A model generated the notes under the pieces. The model was not told where the DNA came from, searched no databases, and saw only the letters and a program-made list of their open reading frames with translations. From assembly GCA_022695795.1 (NCBI GenBank), contig MU404163.1, forward strand, positions 1-64,000: DNA of 64,000 bases, read 5' to 3'. Position 1 is the stretch's first letter. Each line of letters starts with the position of its first letter. Shown piece after piece: positions 22,307 through 34,546 of the stretch. The stretch is from Biscogniauxia marginata. Its lineage: Eukaryota; Ascomycota; Sordariomycetes; Xylariales; Xylariaceae. The translations under genes and the position numbers were made by a program.

Positions 22307-23368
22307 TTACTGTGCTGGGCCCCAGTTGGTCTCTAGCCATTGTCGAAAGGGCACGGGTTCAACATCGACCAGATCGTTCAAGTTTGCCTCTCCGAAGTTG
22401 TAGCGTCCATTTGCCGTCTGCACAAGATGCTGCATGAAGTACCACCTCGCATTGTCGTGGTGTTGCTCGTAGTATTGAAGCCAGGAAAGCAAATCCTGGT
22501 ACGGCCAGGTGGTTACGTGAAATTGGACTATCAAAGTTTGTTTTTTCCGTTTTAGTATGTGTCAAACTGCGATAGAAGACCTCGAAACTTACCTCCTCTA
22601 ACTTCGCTGCAATGCTCCTGGATCCGTTGGGGTGTTAACCGAGCACCGCGCATCTTGAACTCGCGTGGCCAGGTGTTGATGTCAAGCTCGACAGCAGCGG
22701 CAACGAATCGCGCGACGTCAACGGCGGACGTCATAACGACTTGCACCGAGCGACCATCGGGACTCTTGTCAGGAATATCTGCCTTACCATAGCCAACGTC
22801 GATCATATAGTCGCCCTGGTTTTGGATTTGACAGGTCGCGCCCATATTGTATTCTCGAAGACCCCCTGGCGCAAACCGCTCGTAGAAGATACCACAGGAG
22901 AACACCGTGTACTTCATCGGGTGACGAGTCGATGCCGACCAACGTCGAAGCTGCTCTAGTGCAGTCGAAGAACCATTGTCGAAGGGATCATTGTTGGCTG
23001 GCGGTCGGTGGTTCAGGGAACCTTCGAATTCCGAAGGGACGAAGCAGCGGACGTGAGCTCGCCGGGCGGCATCGATGAGGTTAAGTTGCTCTGCTCCGGA
23101 TATCGTGGATATCACGAGGTCTACCCCCTTAAGAGTGTACTCGAGGTTTTCTAGGTTAGTGTAGTCGACTACAGCAACCTGACAGTCGTAATTGGTTTCA
23201 AACTCTGGATGTGGCTTTACCGTCGTCAGCCTCCTAAGTCCTAGCACAGTCGTGGATTTGCCTGTATACCTGAGTCGAGAGAACGAGTACGGCGTTGGCA
23301 CCTTGAGATAACTCTTGGGTCAAGAGGGCAGAAAAGCCACCTGCGCCTGCGATAGCAATTCGCATCAT
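22307..23368 (-). CDS. NmrA/isoflavone-reductase-like NAD(P)-binding protein
   Basis: This is a member of the NmrA-like/isoflavone reductase group of atypical short-chain dehydrogenases, probably a cytosolic NADPH-binding reductase or redox sensor; the substrate is unknown. Exons are 23368-23270, 23214-22593 and 22527-22307, separated by introns of 55 nt (GTATAC, CTGAC branch, AAAG acceptor) and 65 nt (GTAAGT, TACTAA branch, ATAG). They give 313 aa, normal for the family. The N-terminus MMRIAIAGAGGF is the dinucleotide-binding loop. VLVLS and DYTN follow as the beta2 and beta3 positions, then DLVISTISG and RCFVPSEFEG, both typical of NmrA-like proteins. The C-terminal part has YGKADIP and DVARFVAAAVEL. 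An in-frame ATG at 23392 would add eight residues (start MTRRGTNV); I prefer the inner start, which puts the Rossmann loop at the end. It stands alone, with no cluster neighbours. Confidence 0.83.
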
Positions 23369-23392
23369 CACGTTTGTTCCTCTCCGCGTCAT

Positions 23393-26314
23393 GGTTGGTA
23401 TTTCGAGAGTGGCGACTCCTGGTTATTAAACGATTCGGACTAAGAAAACAGAGCCGCGGCCACGCTCAATGATTGCTTGTATACCACTTTGTTACTAGTA
23501 CGCCGCAAGGCTCTCGTACTGGTAGACGACACACAAGAAATACCTCAAGTTGTTTGGTCCAGCAAATATTTAAGGAGTTAAAAGTCCGAGCCGTCGGAGG
23601 GGGTGGAGGATAGGGGAGACGAACAGTGTCACTCGGAGTTCTCGAACTACCTAGGACCAGGAAATTTCCGGGAGGGAAAGCAGAATTTTGGGAGCTAATT
23701 TCTGCTTCTGTGATGGAGTACACCGAAACACCGGGGGGAATCCTTCAGAGCCGCCTTTGAAGTGAGCTGCGTGTCAACGTAACGATCCAAACAGTACGAC
23801 GTAGTCGGGGATGACCTTCATCAAAGTGGGTCTAAGAGAGTTAATAAGCTGGGAGATGGATTCCTCAGCAGATGGCAGGTTATCCTAGCCAATTCGGATC
23901 TACTCCGTCAAGTATACTCGGATGACTTCGGTAGATATTGTCCTAGCCCGTGGTAGCGATGAATCAACCTAAGCAGGGATTTGCGAGCTTTCTGTGCAAG
24001 ACCCTTGAAAGCCGAGCTGTGTGGGCTTCTGCAATAAGAACCAGTGATGTTCAGTTACATATCAAGTTAACCAGCGACAGTGTTGCCTGACGAGATGTTG
24101 ACTTTTAACTTGAGTCTTGAAGAAGTTGGTTCTCGGCCTGACCCGAGGTGGTGCTATGCTAAGATTTTAAGTGAGTACCTAGGTAAGTAGCTTGAAGCAA
24201 GTGAGCATGGCATGCCTCTGCCTTCCCAGGGAGTATTTGCTTAAACCCCATTATCGATTTCATAGACTTTCAGCTTTGTTTCGAGGCGTAATGCGGTAGG
24301 GAAACACAGGGCGCCCTTGAACAGCCTGGAGATATGCTTCGCACCAATCACTTAAACGGCGCTCACCGACTCGTAACAGCGTCTATAAGATGTAGTCACC
24401 AATTCTCCATCTACCAGAATGGATCACCAGCATCAAGCATGCGTTCCAGGACTAATCAACTTCCATTGCGTGTGGAACAGTTCTAGATGCCTGGTTACTG
24501 CGAGACTACGAGACGGTTGGTCTGCTGCCGGGTGACCATCGCTCGGCAGCCGAATCAGAGTTGTCCCCAGCTATATTGTCACACACTAGTCTGCTAGATA
24601 CCTCGAGGAGTGAGTCCTACTGCTGTGAATTAGATATGATATTGGTAGGTACTAAGTCACCTGTCAGAACGGAGTCCGTCCCACCCGTTTTTGGTGGAAA
24701 TGCTCACCGAGACTACAACGCCCTTCGGAATAAAAATGGGCAGAAAGGGAAGGGATTCGCCATGACGTTGGGCATGACATATTAAGGGGGGAAACAGGGA
24801 CCTTCATGTTGCGATGGAGATAGGACTGGTCGCGGGCCACGCCCGAAGGTGAGGTCAAGATGGAGAGAGATTCGCGTTGGGGGCCATCGATTGGTATAGA
24901 GCCAGGCTTGTCGTGCATAAGGAAATAGGCTGCTGCTTCGGGCTGGGGGTTCCTGGGACTGGAGCCTGTGGTGAGCCTGTGGTGCTCTGCGGCTCTCGAC
25001 GCTCAAAGGGGCTAATAGGGCAGAATTTGGGGGCCAAAATGATGTTTAAGAGGAGGACGGACAAGGTTGTCATGTGTTTGGAGGCGGCTCCACAATAACA
25101 AGGCGGGATACACTTGCATCGACAGGGATATGGCCCACTTGCAGATACTAGCTCTGGGACTGAGCCCGAAGAGATCAAGACTTCTCTTAGTGCGTTGGCT
25201 TAGTGCGGCAAGGTACTTATGTACAGTACTTAGCACACGCTCGTAGATATGTACCGAAAAGAAGGCGCCGTCACTAACAAAACGAGCTTTCACCTGACAC
25301 AAATCTTCGACACTCCCTGCATCGTTTAGCCGCCACTCAGAATCTTGCGTTCCATTTTATACATAAATATTTTAATTTTTTTAATCCTTCATCTTCGTCT
25401 TCTTCTACTCCTGTTCGTCCCTACTTTTACGCTGAGTCACAAAACCTAAGTTGCCGCTCGCTGTTTCCGAACAGGTCTTCCCTGTCTCCGCCTAAGATCA
25501 TCGATCCTCGATCACCATCGAATAGATCAGCATGTCCTATCTGCTATGTATCAGAGGATCTGCTACTGCAGCCTTATGGGACCATCTGCACATACCTAAT
25601 GTATGTATATGAATCACTTGATCTTCCCGCGAGAGAGGTTATGTCAGTACGTAGCAACCATCACGTGGGTATTAATGGAGCAGTTAATGCCGATATACAC
25701 GTCTGATTTGATGCGATTCTCCGGTCAGTCAATGTCTCATGACTAATATGCGCGGAGCTATGTGCCGTCCGGGCGTTTTAGAAGGCAGCCGAGGGAGACA
25801 GGTGGGATCAAATCTAGGCGGCGAGACCGTGCCAGATCACAATGATTACTTGGTGACCGACTTTGGCAGTAGTAAGTGGCTATTGGCTGATGAGGTCTGG
25901 GCATGCTCCGGACCCGAGCAGTAGGGCTGAGCCGCAAGGTATCTATGTCTTCCGAGTGTTGCATAGAGTTAAGGGAAAGGCACATGTCGCTTTGACCCGA
26001 TAGGTTGGTGATATCCCCATGGGCAAAACAGGCATGGTCGAACATGTAAGTCCGTACATTGCTCTACATGGACTAAATTCTTACTACAGCACGCAAGTAT
26101 TGGCAGCAGTAGGCCCGGTGTCAGACTACATCAGGTTTAGGGAGAAATAATGGTATTTTTGCTATGGATTTAATCTACCATGCATGCATTGTCCGTATTA
26201 TACCGCCTTACCCTCCGTGATGCCAGCTTCCTCCTTCATGGGTATCATAATGTCATAGACCATTCGCACGCAACCTGTCCCGAGACACTAAATTCTCGCG
26301 AAAGCGGTGTGCGT
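23393..26314. other. 2.9-kb intergenic region without a recognisable gene
   Basis: Several ORFs of 70-107 aa overlap on both strands between 24560 and 25300, and at 25739-26045. None carries a recognisable motif, splice pattern or biased composition that would support a gene. The stretch next to 23393 holds the NmrA-like promoter. Confidence 0.5.
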
Positions 26315-27017
26315 TTAGCTATGAGCGGCCTTGTCGGCCTCGGCGTTCTTCAGAATGTCGTGCTCAGCACCTCGCTGCTGTGTCTTGCCAGTGTCATGTT
26401 GATTTTCGAAGTCAGCCTTCGCCTTCTGGTTTCCCGTAAGACCGGCAACAGCTCCGCCCACGGTGCCCGTTACCCTATCGGCGACACCGCCTGTGTAGTC
26501 ATTGACCTGGCCCTTGGCCTCCTGTTGCTGGCCCTCTTGATTCTGTCGACGTCCCGCAGCCTTGAGGGACTGTGCAATAAAGTATTAATATGTATATCCA
26601 TCTACTACCGGGGATTGCTACTAGGTAACTCACCTCTGCGCCGGTCAGCCCGCCGACGAACTCCTTAGCAGCGCCTGCGGTCTGGTTGTATGAGCCTGAG
26701 ATTCGATCGGGGTCATCCTTCTTGACGGCACCCGAGGAAGACAGTGTGAAACCGGGGCCTTTGGCGGTGGCCTGGGACGCATCGTGCTCGGCGTCACCCT
26801 TGTTCTGCTTGGATTGCCCTTGAGCCTGTACGGATTACTTGAGTCAGCAAGCTCTCGAACAGAGCATATATAAATATGGTGGATGGGGGTACAATCAAGA
26901 TTAGACTTCGCGTACCTGATCAGCAGTGTTACCAGTCAAGCTTCCATAAGCGCTCTGGGCAGCACCGGTGACAGTGTCGATGGCCGACTGGAGAGTGGAA
27001 GTGTTATCCTTCGACAT
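26315..27017 (-). CDS. CsbD-like / Hmp1-type 'mismatched base pair and cruciform DNA recognition' protein
   Basis: This is a small, highly polar, Gly/Ala/Gln/Lys-rich protein of the fungal CsbD-like group, often annotated as cruciform-DNA recognition protein Hmp1. Members are generally regarded as stress- or stationary-phase-induced. Exons 27017-26916, 26825-26634 and 26569-26315 join through introns of 90 nt (GTACGC...GTACAG, CTGAC branch) and 64 nt (GTGAGT...GCACAG), giving 182 aa. Two related modules are visible: SAYGSLTGNTADQAQGQSKQ near the start, then QQQEAKGQVNDYTGGVGDRV and GTVGGAVAGLTGNQKAK near the end. These are the repeated GxxxGxxTG...A...G pattern of CsbD domains. There is no signal peptide or membrane segment. 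DNA binding is from the family name only; nothing here proves it. Confidence 0.82.
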
Positions 27018-28263
27018 GATGGATGACGTGTGGATTGAAAGGTTGGCTTAAAAGTATAGAGTGTTGATTGGTTGTGTAGTTAGGTATTGTAGTGTTGTCG
27101 TGTTGTTTGGACTGTTAGGTTTGGCAGTTGTAGAGGGAAAAGTTCGTGGGGATGGAGACGAGTGAGGCTTTTATAAGCGTTGAAAGCGAGTCGTGGTGTA
27201 ACTGCCGTGAAGCACAGAACAGGTGATGGCAAAGAAATGGACGTATGTAGTAGAATCAAAGGGCAATCTCATAATCTCGATGTAAATGACGATGGCGTTT
27301 GTGGGTAAGGCCGGTGATGCAAGTGGGCTGCCAAACCGAGAGGATTGCCGTTTTAGGAAACCAGCGACGTCATGGATTGTGTCATTCTAGTCCCAAAGTT
27401 CGGCCATAGCTTTAGGCGCCTGGCAGCAAGCACCTACCTTCGGTACTACTACTGGTTACCATGTGAACGTGCCCCTTCTTTTCGATATGCTACTTCGCCG
27501 CTAGTACGTAATGCTGCTCGTTCCTTGCGTAACGCGGAGCGTTTCTATACAATGGAATTACAATTTAGGTACCTATTGTAGGTGTATGGAAGTTGGGGTA
27601 ACTATGGTATAGTGGGTTTCCGATGATGCACATCACCGCTGCAACAGCAAGGGTGCCTCAGCTGAGATCGTTGCTTGGTGTTGCTCAAATGGACTACCGA
27701 CAGGGCAATTACCGGGACAAATGCTCCGATCCGCTCCCAATGATTCTGGTCTTGCCAAGTTTCTAATACATCTAACCAAACGGCTTGCGCGCTCTTAGAT
27801 CTGGTTCCAATCTGGTTCCAATCTTCTTCAGCCCTACGATTTAAAATGGGGACGTCATTGTCTAGGTGAGCTGCCAGTTTTGGTGACGATGTAGGTACTA
27901 CGCTTTGCAACCCGAGGATATTCTCACATATTGCCCATCGTGAGACGACTTCTGGCACTTATATAATACAATGGTATTAACGACATGTGTATATGAAAGT
28001 AGTCATAAAACCACTTTCTCGTCACCTGTGCCACCTCATCCTCAATTCTGCGCCATCTCAGCAAGTGTAATGTAGGATATAACCCTGATTGAAAACCTCA
28101 CATGTAATAATTGAGGCTCTGCCGTGATCCCTGCTCCCTATGAAGCGACCGTAACCCGTCCTGTCATCGTAATACAACCTTCCAATATACACACCAAAAC
28201 CCGAACGTCAACTTTTGTCCTAACCCTGGGCGTGAAAGACATTATAGAAATAAGCCAAACGGT
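27018..28263. other. Intergenic region with one unexplained open frame
   Basis: The first 300 bases form the promoter of the CsbD-like gene. On the minus strand, 27958-27602 is open for 118 codons (ends HHRKPTIP), but it begins at GTG directly after a stop and matches no family I know. It is likely non-coding or a decayed exon. Confidence 0.5.
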
Positions 28264-30003
28264 TCAATGTTGGCTCCATTCAATCGTATTCAGATCGATT
28301 CCTTCCTGGACCAATTCCCACAAAGGACTCAATTCGCGGAGGAAAGTAACTCGCTCCTGGACAGCCTTGAGGACGTAATCGATTTCCTGCTCTGTGGTGA
28401 ACCGGCCGATGCCGAATCTGATACTGCTATGAGCACTCTCGTCGCTGTTACCTAGTGCTCTCAGCACGTAGCTTGGCTCCAACGACGCGGATGTGCATGC
28501 ACTGCCGGACGATAACGCAATATCCTTGAGGGCCATAAGGAGTGATTCGCCTTCGACGTACGCAAACGAAACGTTGACGCAGCCGGGGTAGAAGCGGTCG
28601 GGGGCCCCGTTCTGGCTCGTGTGCTCTAGAGCTAGAAGGCCTTTCAATAGCCGATCAGATAGTGCCTTGATGCGTTTGGTGTCATACTATAAATGAATTA
28701 GTCGTTTTTCTTACGGCTTGTAAGGGAAAAGCATTGAAAGGCAGTGTGTTATTAAAGTCAGACGCGTGTGCTATCTCAACACAATGGTTCCGGTCAAGGA
28801 ATTCAGCAAGCCATGCATGTTGTAAAGCAATTCATCATGTAATGATACTGGGCAAGGTATGAAATGGATAAGAAAGAAAGAATCACGTACCGGCATCTCT
28901 TCCTTGGCGATGCGACAGGCTTCGCCAAAACCCACAACCAAAGGGGGGGCGAGAGTGCCACTTCGCAGACCTCGTTCTTGGCCACCACCGCTGATGATGG
29001 GTTCCAATCTGACCCTCGGCCGTCTACGAACATAACAGGCTCCAATGCCCTTTGGCCCGTAGATCTTGTGTGATGAAATTGACATCAGGTCAATCTGCAT
29101 CGCATTGACATCTAGAGGGATCTTCCCCACTGCTTGAGCAGCATCAGTGTGAAAGAACACCTTCTTTTGACGGCATAGCTTGCCGATCTCCTCCAGCGGT
29201 TGGATGACACCAATCTCGTTATTAACCGCCATGATACTGACAATGGCCGTGTCTGGCCGAATAGCTGCCTCTAGATCCTCCATTTTTATTAGGCCGTTGT
29301 GCTGGACTGGTAGGTAAGTGACCTCGAAGCCTTCGTCTTGAAGATGCCTACAGCTGTCAAGAACACACTTGTGTTCGGTCTGACTGGTGACAATATGCTT
29401 CTTTTTACCCGATCGTCCGAAGAATCTCGCAACACCCTTGATGCTCATGTTGTTGCTTTCCGTCGCTCCACTTGTAAATATTATCTCCTTCGGATCGGCT
29501 CCGATGAGCCTGGCGATGTGTTCCCGGGCTTCCTCGACAGCCTTTTCACTTTCCCACCCATACGCGTGCGTTCGTGAGTGAGGATTGCCATAGATGCCAA
29601 CGAAGAAGGGCAGCATGGCGTCCAAGACTCTCGGGTCAACAGGTGTTGTTGCTTGCATATCGAGGTATATCGGTCGCTGTCCCTCGTCCATTACCGTCGC
29701 CTCCTTCAACACTTCAGCCATCGGGCTAACTGTTGCATTTGCGGGTGCCCCCGGGCCTGGCATTATGAGTTCGCCCTTTTCATTCAAGAAGTCCTTCTTG
29801 TCCAGCTTGATAGCCGTCTCGATATTTACTTGCGCATTGTCTCTTTTCGTCTCTGAGACATAAGTCCTCTGCGAAGCCTGCGAGGCAGCTGCGACAGCTA
29901 CTCTCGATGCATGTTTGGATAATCGCAGAGGAGCTGCTGCGAAAGATTGCTTAAGACCCAGGCGAGAAGCCTGTCTCAAGGCGGAAGATGCTACATTGGC
30001 CAT
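28264..30003 (-). CDS. NFS1: Mitochondrial cysteine desulfurase
   Basis: This PLP enzyme takes sulfur from L-cysteine as a persulfide and delivers it to the Isu scaffold for Fe-S cluster assembly and to tRNA thiolation; it acts mainly in the mitochondrial matrix. Exons 30003-28891 and 28686-28264 flank a 204-nt intron (GTACGT...TTATAG) and encode 511 aa. The N-terminus is rich in Arg, Ala and Ser with no acidic residues for about 50 residues, as expected for a mitochondrial presequence. The catalytic part shows [51 protein letters not shown], the PLP lysine in SSHK (Lys313), and the persulfide cysteine in [17 protein letters not shown] (Cys435). The C-terminus is complete. This is an essential housekeeping gene and all key residues are intact. 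Confidence 0.97.
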
Positions 30004-31939
30004 GTTGGCGCAACGGAGAGATAGGAAGGGAATTCCAAACCGGGTGCAGAGGATTCCAAACTAGGTGCGGAGAGCAGGATTAGAAAGAAGGGGAAAAGCG
30101 CAGGAAGATGACGGTTGGAACTCGATGGCAAAATCAAATTGACAAAAAGCTCTACTAGTACTTCAATTGAAGCTCCGAAGCTCGGTGGTTTCGGTGATAT
30201 CGGGGCGGATTAAGAATGATACGCGATATCGGTCTGCAGCCCCGGTGCCGGGCACTTTCCAATGAGGGGTTAACCTGGTGCGGGCAGTGCGAGTCAACTT
30301 TCGGTGGTTCTGCTTATGTCATTTCAGCATTAGAGTGACGTTTAGTACCTAAGACTAGGTACCTACTAAGGCACCAAATGACGTTGTCAGCATATTAAAT
30401 GGGTTGGATGGCGAAGAAGCCGAGCACGAGTGCATAAGCATCTTGGCCCCTTATCCAACTTCATTCACCTCTTTGGTCTTCAACACTACGCCCTGAGAGA
30501 TTGGCGGGCTGCAACGAAACGATCCTCATAGAATCTCTCATCTCTATTAACTAGGTACCTAGTTAATTAAAAATTATTCATACAGCTAGAATACCAACTA
30601 AGTAATGTCGACTTGTGTATTAGTTTAGAGGAGAACCTTAGAACTATTGACCGATGGCTCGTCGTCAATTATCACTAGGTGGATGCTAACCTACCTACCC
30701 GTAAATTAGAAGAAAATAGCTGCCAGATGGTTAGACCAAGTCCCAGTAACCAAGTCCTTGAGCTATGCACTCACCTACATGCCTCAAAAGGGGGCGAAGA
30801 AGCAACTATTTGCCCTGATTCCCTTAATTCGTTTTCGCATAATAAGATGAACCTAGCAGGGCAAGGTGCGTCTTCTTCGACATATAGGCTACCGGTTGCG
30901 AGTGACCCGATTGCGAGTTATGTATCCAAGCAGAATCAATATGGAAAGAAAAGGGGCGATGAGGAGTGGGGCCTAGGAGGCACAGAATACCTACTAATTT
31001 GGTGATGTAGTGTCTTGTTAGATATATTTATTTGGTTCGCCTCAATCTGACTTTAGTTTATAGTGTATTTAAAAGGACTGCACCCGCGTTTTGTGAAGCG
31101 AAGTAAGGTATTAATCACCGACCACTTTTAGGTACCATAAAGTATAGGAATTCTTTTTGATTCCATTCGCATTGGACGGTGCACGTGCCTAACTAACTAT
31201 TGACATCATCATGGGTAGCAGATAACCGGGTGTAATTAGGTACGGGCAGGCTAGCTGAGCTAACCTTAGGGTTGGGTACTTATACTCCCACTTTTGTACC
31301 TAGGTAGCTTACATAATATTCCAAGATTACCTATAGGTACGTGTTTAGTATGGTATGTCCATGTATCCGGATAGTCGGATGGGAGGGAATGTAGGTAGTT
31401 GGTTTATGTAAGAGACATGGATGCATGTAGGAGGTACATACGTACTGGTCCATTTCAGCTGAACTGCACTAGTATTCCTTTCCGTCAAATCCTGTCCTAC
31501 ATAGCAGCCCAACTTTCCCACGAGGTACTTGTACATTTGTTTTGCGCCGGCAAAGCCACACTGCGACGTACTCTCGATGAATCCGATTTAGAGCACTGCC
31601 ACGAGAAGTTCGTCACTAGGTACCGGCTTGCTACTCGCCTCTTGAGACAAAACGGTCCCTAGCGAAGCAAATTTACTTTTACTAAAACGTTGCCTTGGAT
31701 TCCTCTGTCATCTCCACCGCTCACCCGCTCACCCGCTTACTTATCTTTTTGCTGGTTTATTATCGTGTCAAACATTTGTTTCGCATCCACGAGGAAGCCC
31801 GGCGGACGTGGGGCTTTTCGCAAGCCGACAACACCGACAGACATCTCCCTTCCCAAATACCCCGCCATCGCCATCATCATTTCCCGCTGCTCCGTAGAAC
31901 GAACAGGACCTGGTTTCTACTCCTTGCCCGTACAAAGAC
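30004..31939. other. 1.9-kb intergenic region
   Basis: This is a divergent spacer between NFS1 (minus) and the BAR-SH3 gene (plus). TAGGTACC-type palindromes occur near 30358, 30552 and 31300. Short ORFs (30679-31005 plus; 31345-31536 minus) have no support. The last 250 bases before 31940 are CT/CA-rich and probably form the 5' leader of the BAR-SH3 gene. Confidence 0.6.
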
Positions 31940-33432
31940 ATGAGCTTCCGGGGCTTCCAGAAAAGCGTGGTCCGAGTAAGTGGCAATGCGCCCAGCCTGT
32001 CGCTGTCTAGGGCATCGAGGGCGAAGCGACAAGCGTAAGGCCAAGCTAACGCCCCCAACCTGCAGGCACCACAGCAATTCAAGGCCAAATTCAACCTCGG
32101 CGAGCACACCAAGGATGCCGTCTTCATCGATTCGGAGCGCCGTTTCCAGGAGCTCGAGACCGAGACCAAGCGCCTGCACGATGAGAGCAAGAAGTATTTC
32201 GACGCCATCAACGGCATGCTCAGCCATCAGATCGAATTCAGCAAGGCCATGACCGAGATCTACAAGCCCATATCGGGGCGCATGTCTGATCCCGATTCGC
32301 TAAAGATCGAAGGCAATCCAGAGGGGATCCGCGCCTGCGAAGAATACGAGGCCGTGGTGAAGGATTTGCAGGACACACTCCAGCCCGAGCTCGAGATGAT
32401 CGATACGCGTGTCATCCGCCCGGCGAATGAACTGCTCGACGTCCTAAAGGTTATCAGGAAGACGGCCGCGAAGCGCGATCACAAGCAACTAGACTACGAC
32501 CGGCACAGGGCCACGCTCAAGAAGCTGCAGGACAAGAAGGAGAAGAGTGCTAAGGATGAGAAGGCAATCTGGAAGGCGGAAAGCGATGTGGAACAAGCGA
32601 CCCAGGATTTCAACTACTTTAACGACCTGCTGAAGGAAGAACTGCCCAAACTATTCGCGCTAGAACGTGAATTCATCCAGCCGCTATTCCAGTCCTTCTA
32701 CTACATGCAGCTAAACATCTTCTACACGTTGCACGAGAAGATGCAGAGCTGCGACATTGGCTACTTCGATCTTACTCTCGACGTCGAGGAGGCATTCTTC
32801 GCGAAACGGGGGGAAATTCAAGAACAGGCTGAAAAGCTGTCGATCGTGAAGTTCAAGACGAGTGGTCGTCCGAGACCCCCCAAATATGGAACCAAGCCAG
32901 CCGCGATCGAGGCCGGACCCAAGCCCGCTGGCTTGCTCACAGCCGGAGAGCCCTCTTCTTCGCCGAGCCTATTCCCCGCCTCCACACCGAGCCTGGTTTC
33001 GGCGAAATATGGCCAGCAGTCGCAGCCCGAAGCTATAGAAAACCCCCCTCCACCTTACTCTGCAACGGCCGCGTCGTTAAAATCGCCATTATCTCCGCCA
33101 CTAGGGAGCCCTAGCTCTTCAGCATTAGCAGCAGCCGCCGCAGGGAAGTCAAAGCCGCCTCCGCCGAAACCCAAGCCTAGCCGACTAGCCGGAGCGCCCG
33201 CGGTAGAAACCGTTACAGCTTTGTACGATTATTCAGCACAAGCCGAGGGTGATCTAAGTTTCAGGGCCGGCGATATGATAGAAATAGTTAGCAGAACACA
33301 GAACGAAAACGAGTGGTGGATTGGCAAATGTCATGGAAAGCAGGGGCAATTCCCCGGTACGTGCCTCGTACCCAGACAAGAAGCAGCTCAACTAACGATT
33401 CCTGTGTAGGAAACTACGTGAGATTAGGCTAA
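31940..33432 (+). CDS. BAR-SH3 amphiphysin-like protein (Rvs167/Hob1 type)
   Basis: This is a cytoplasmic membrane-curving adaptor that acts with Rvs161 at the neck of endocytic pits and on actin patches. A 12-codon first exon (31940-31975, MSFRGFQKSVVR) is followed by a 90-nt intron (GTAAGT...CTAAC...CTGCAG). The main exon is 32066-33356. A 53-nt intron (GTACGT...GTGTAG) precedes a 23-nt last exon, 33410-33432, ending NYVRLG. Total is 449 aa. The BAR domain spans about residues 13-245 (FKAKFNLGEHTKD, DSERRFQELE, FNYFNDLLKEELPKLFALE). A Pro/Ser/Ala-rich linker (PPPPYS, KPPPPKPKP) follows. The SH3 domain at about 388-447 carries ALYDYSAQ, DLSFRAGD, NEWWIGK and FPGNYV. Without the last intron the SH3 would lose its terminal strand, which supports the splice. 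The paralogue Rvs161 lacks SH3, so this is the Rvs167 type. Confidence 0.94.
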
Positions 33433-34546
33433 AGGCCTGTATCCTACGCTCCACTCCGCTCGAGGTGGACAATCAAACTCTCGCTTCCTCTCCAAAGACT
33501 ATAAGAGATATTAGTATAAGACAGAGAGGCATTATACAAGGGCGGCTGCATGGGTTTTGGTCATACGGCGTCGAGATCAAGGAGTTTCGTCTTTGGCATA
33601 ACTACCGGAGAAAATCAGGAGTCGGTTTCTGGACACCTTACTGAGAAAGCGCTATGGAAGAATCCTTGACATACAGTTGATAAATATATGTGGTTCGATA
33701 ATGGTTAAGCACTCCGTCAGCTTCCAAACTGGCAAGATGCTGGCTTAGACCAGGTAGTCAGTCAGCTCAGTACCAATCGTTGTCATACTTTTGATACCTC
33801 TTTAATCACTGATAAAAATATCCCCATTCTATCATTGAACTGACAGATATGCTAGTGTTATAAGTGTGAATAAACCTAGATCTGTACATCTAATCATTCT
33901 CCTAAAGCCATCTTCATTGTCCTTGTGTACATGATTACCTATGTGGCGTCTTCGAGACGTTGTAAGGGGTAAGGGGTAAGGGGGCAAGAATATGCCGATC
34001 GTGTAATAGAGTCCGTTGCTTCGATTTCGAAGGATATACGCAGAGATCCCAGAAAAATTAATAGGTATATCTAAGGGTTGCTAGGAAGTAAAAACTGTGG
34101 TTCTTTTACTCGATACTTATCTTGTCATGCCACTGCCCTCTTTGTTCCCGTGAATGTGTAACATGAAATTATTTGCTTACACTCCAAAGCCACCTGACTC
34201 GTAAGACGGGATTTCTGAAGGGCTTATCATTTGCTTGTATTTTATTCACTCTGGTCGTGTTGTAAAATCCCTTCAGGTCACTTCTCCCCGGAGCTGATTT
34301 AACTGGATGAGAGCTGGGACGGGACAGTAAATATTCGCGGCTTCGAGGGTAAATTATAAAGTGAATATATCCATTTACTAGGTCGCTAAGACCACAGGCT
34401 CTGCTTATTCTAATAATGATTAAAGATTCTGTGCTTGCCCCAGTTACCAGGTATAACCACCAAAGACACCAGCAGCCACGGACCCTTATGAGTTGTTCAA
34501 CACACGACGTACTCATACCCTATCTCCGACAAGCTCTGAATACACC
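33433..34546. other. Intergenic region
   Basis: No gene is seen. The sequence is AT-rich; a minus ORF at 34169-34516 has no recognisable features. A short GGGGTAA direct repeat occurs near 33965-33981. Confidence 0.55.

Noticed and set aside
24664..25302. Overlapping minus and plus ORFs of 70-107 aa suggesting a gene
   Set aside because: There is no family motif, no consistent splice solution and no codon bias; they overlap on both strands, as expected by chance.
27602..27958. 118-codon minus-strand open frame
   Set aside because: It starts at GTG immediately after a stop, has no upstream exon I can justify and no recognisable domain.
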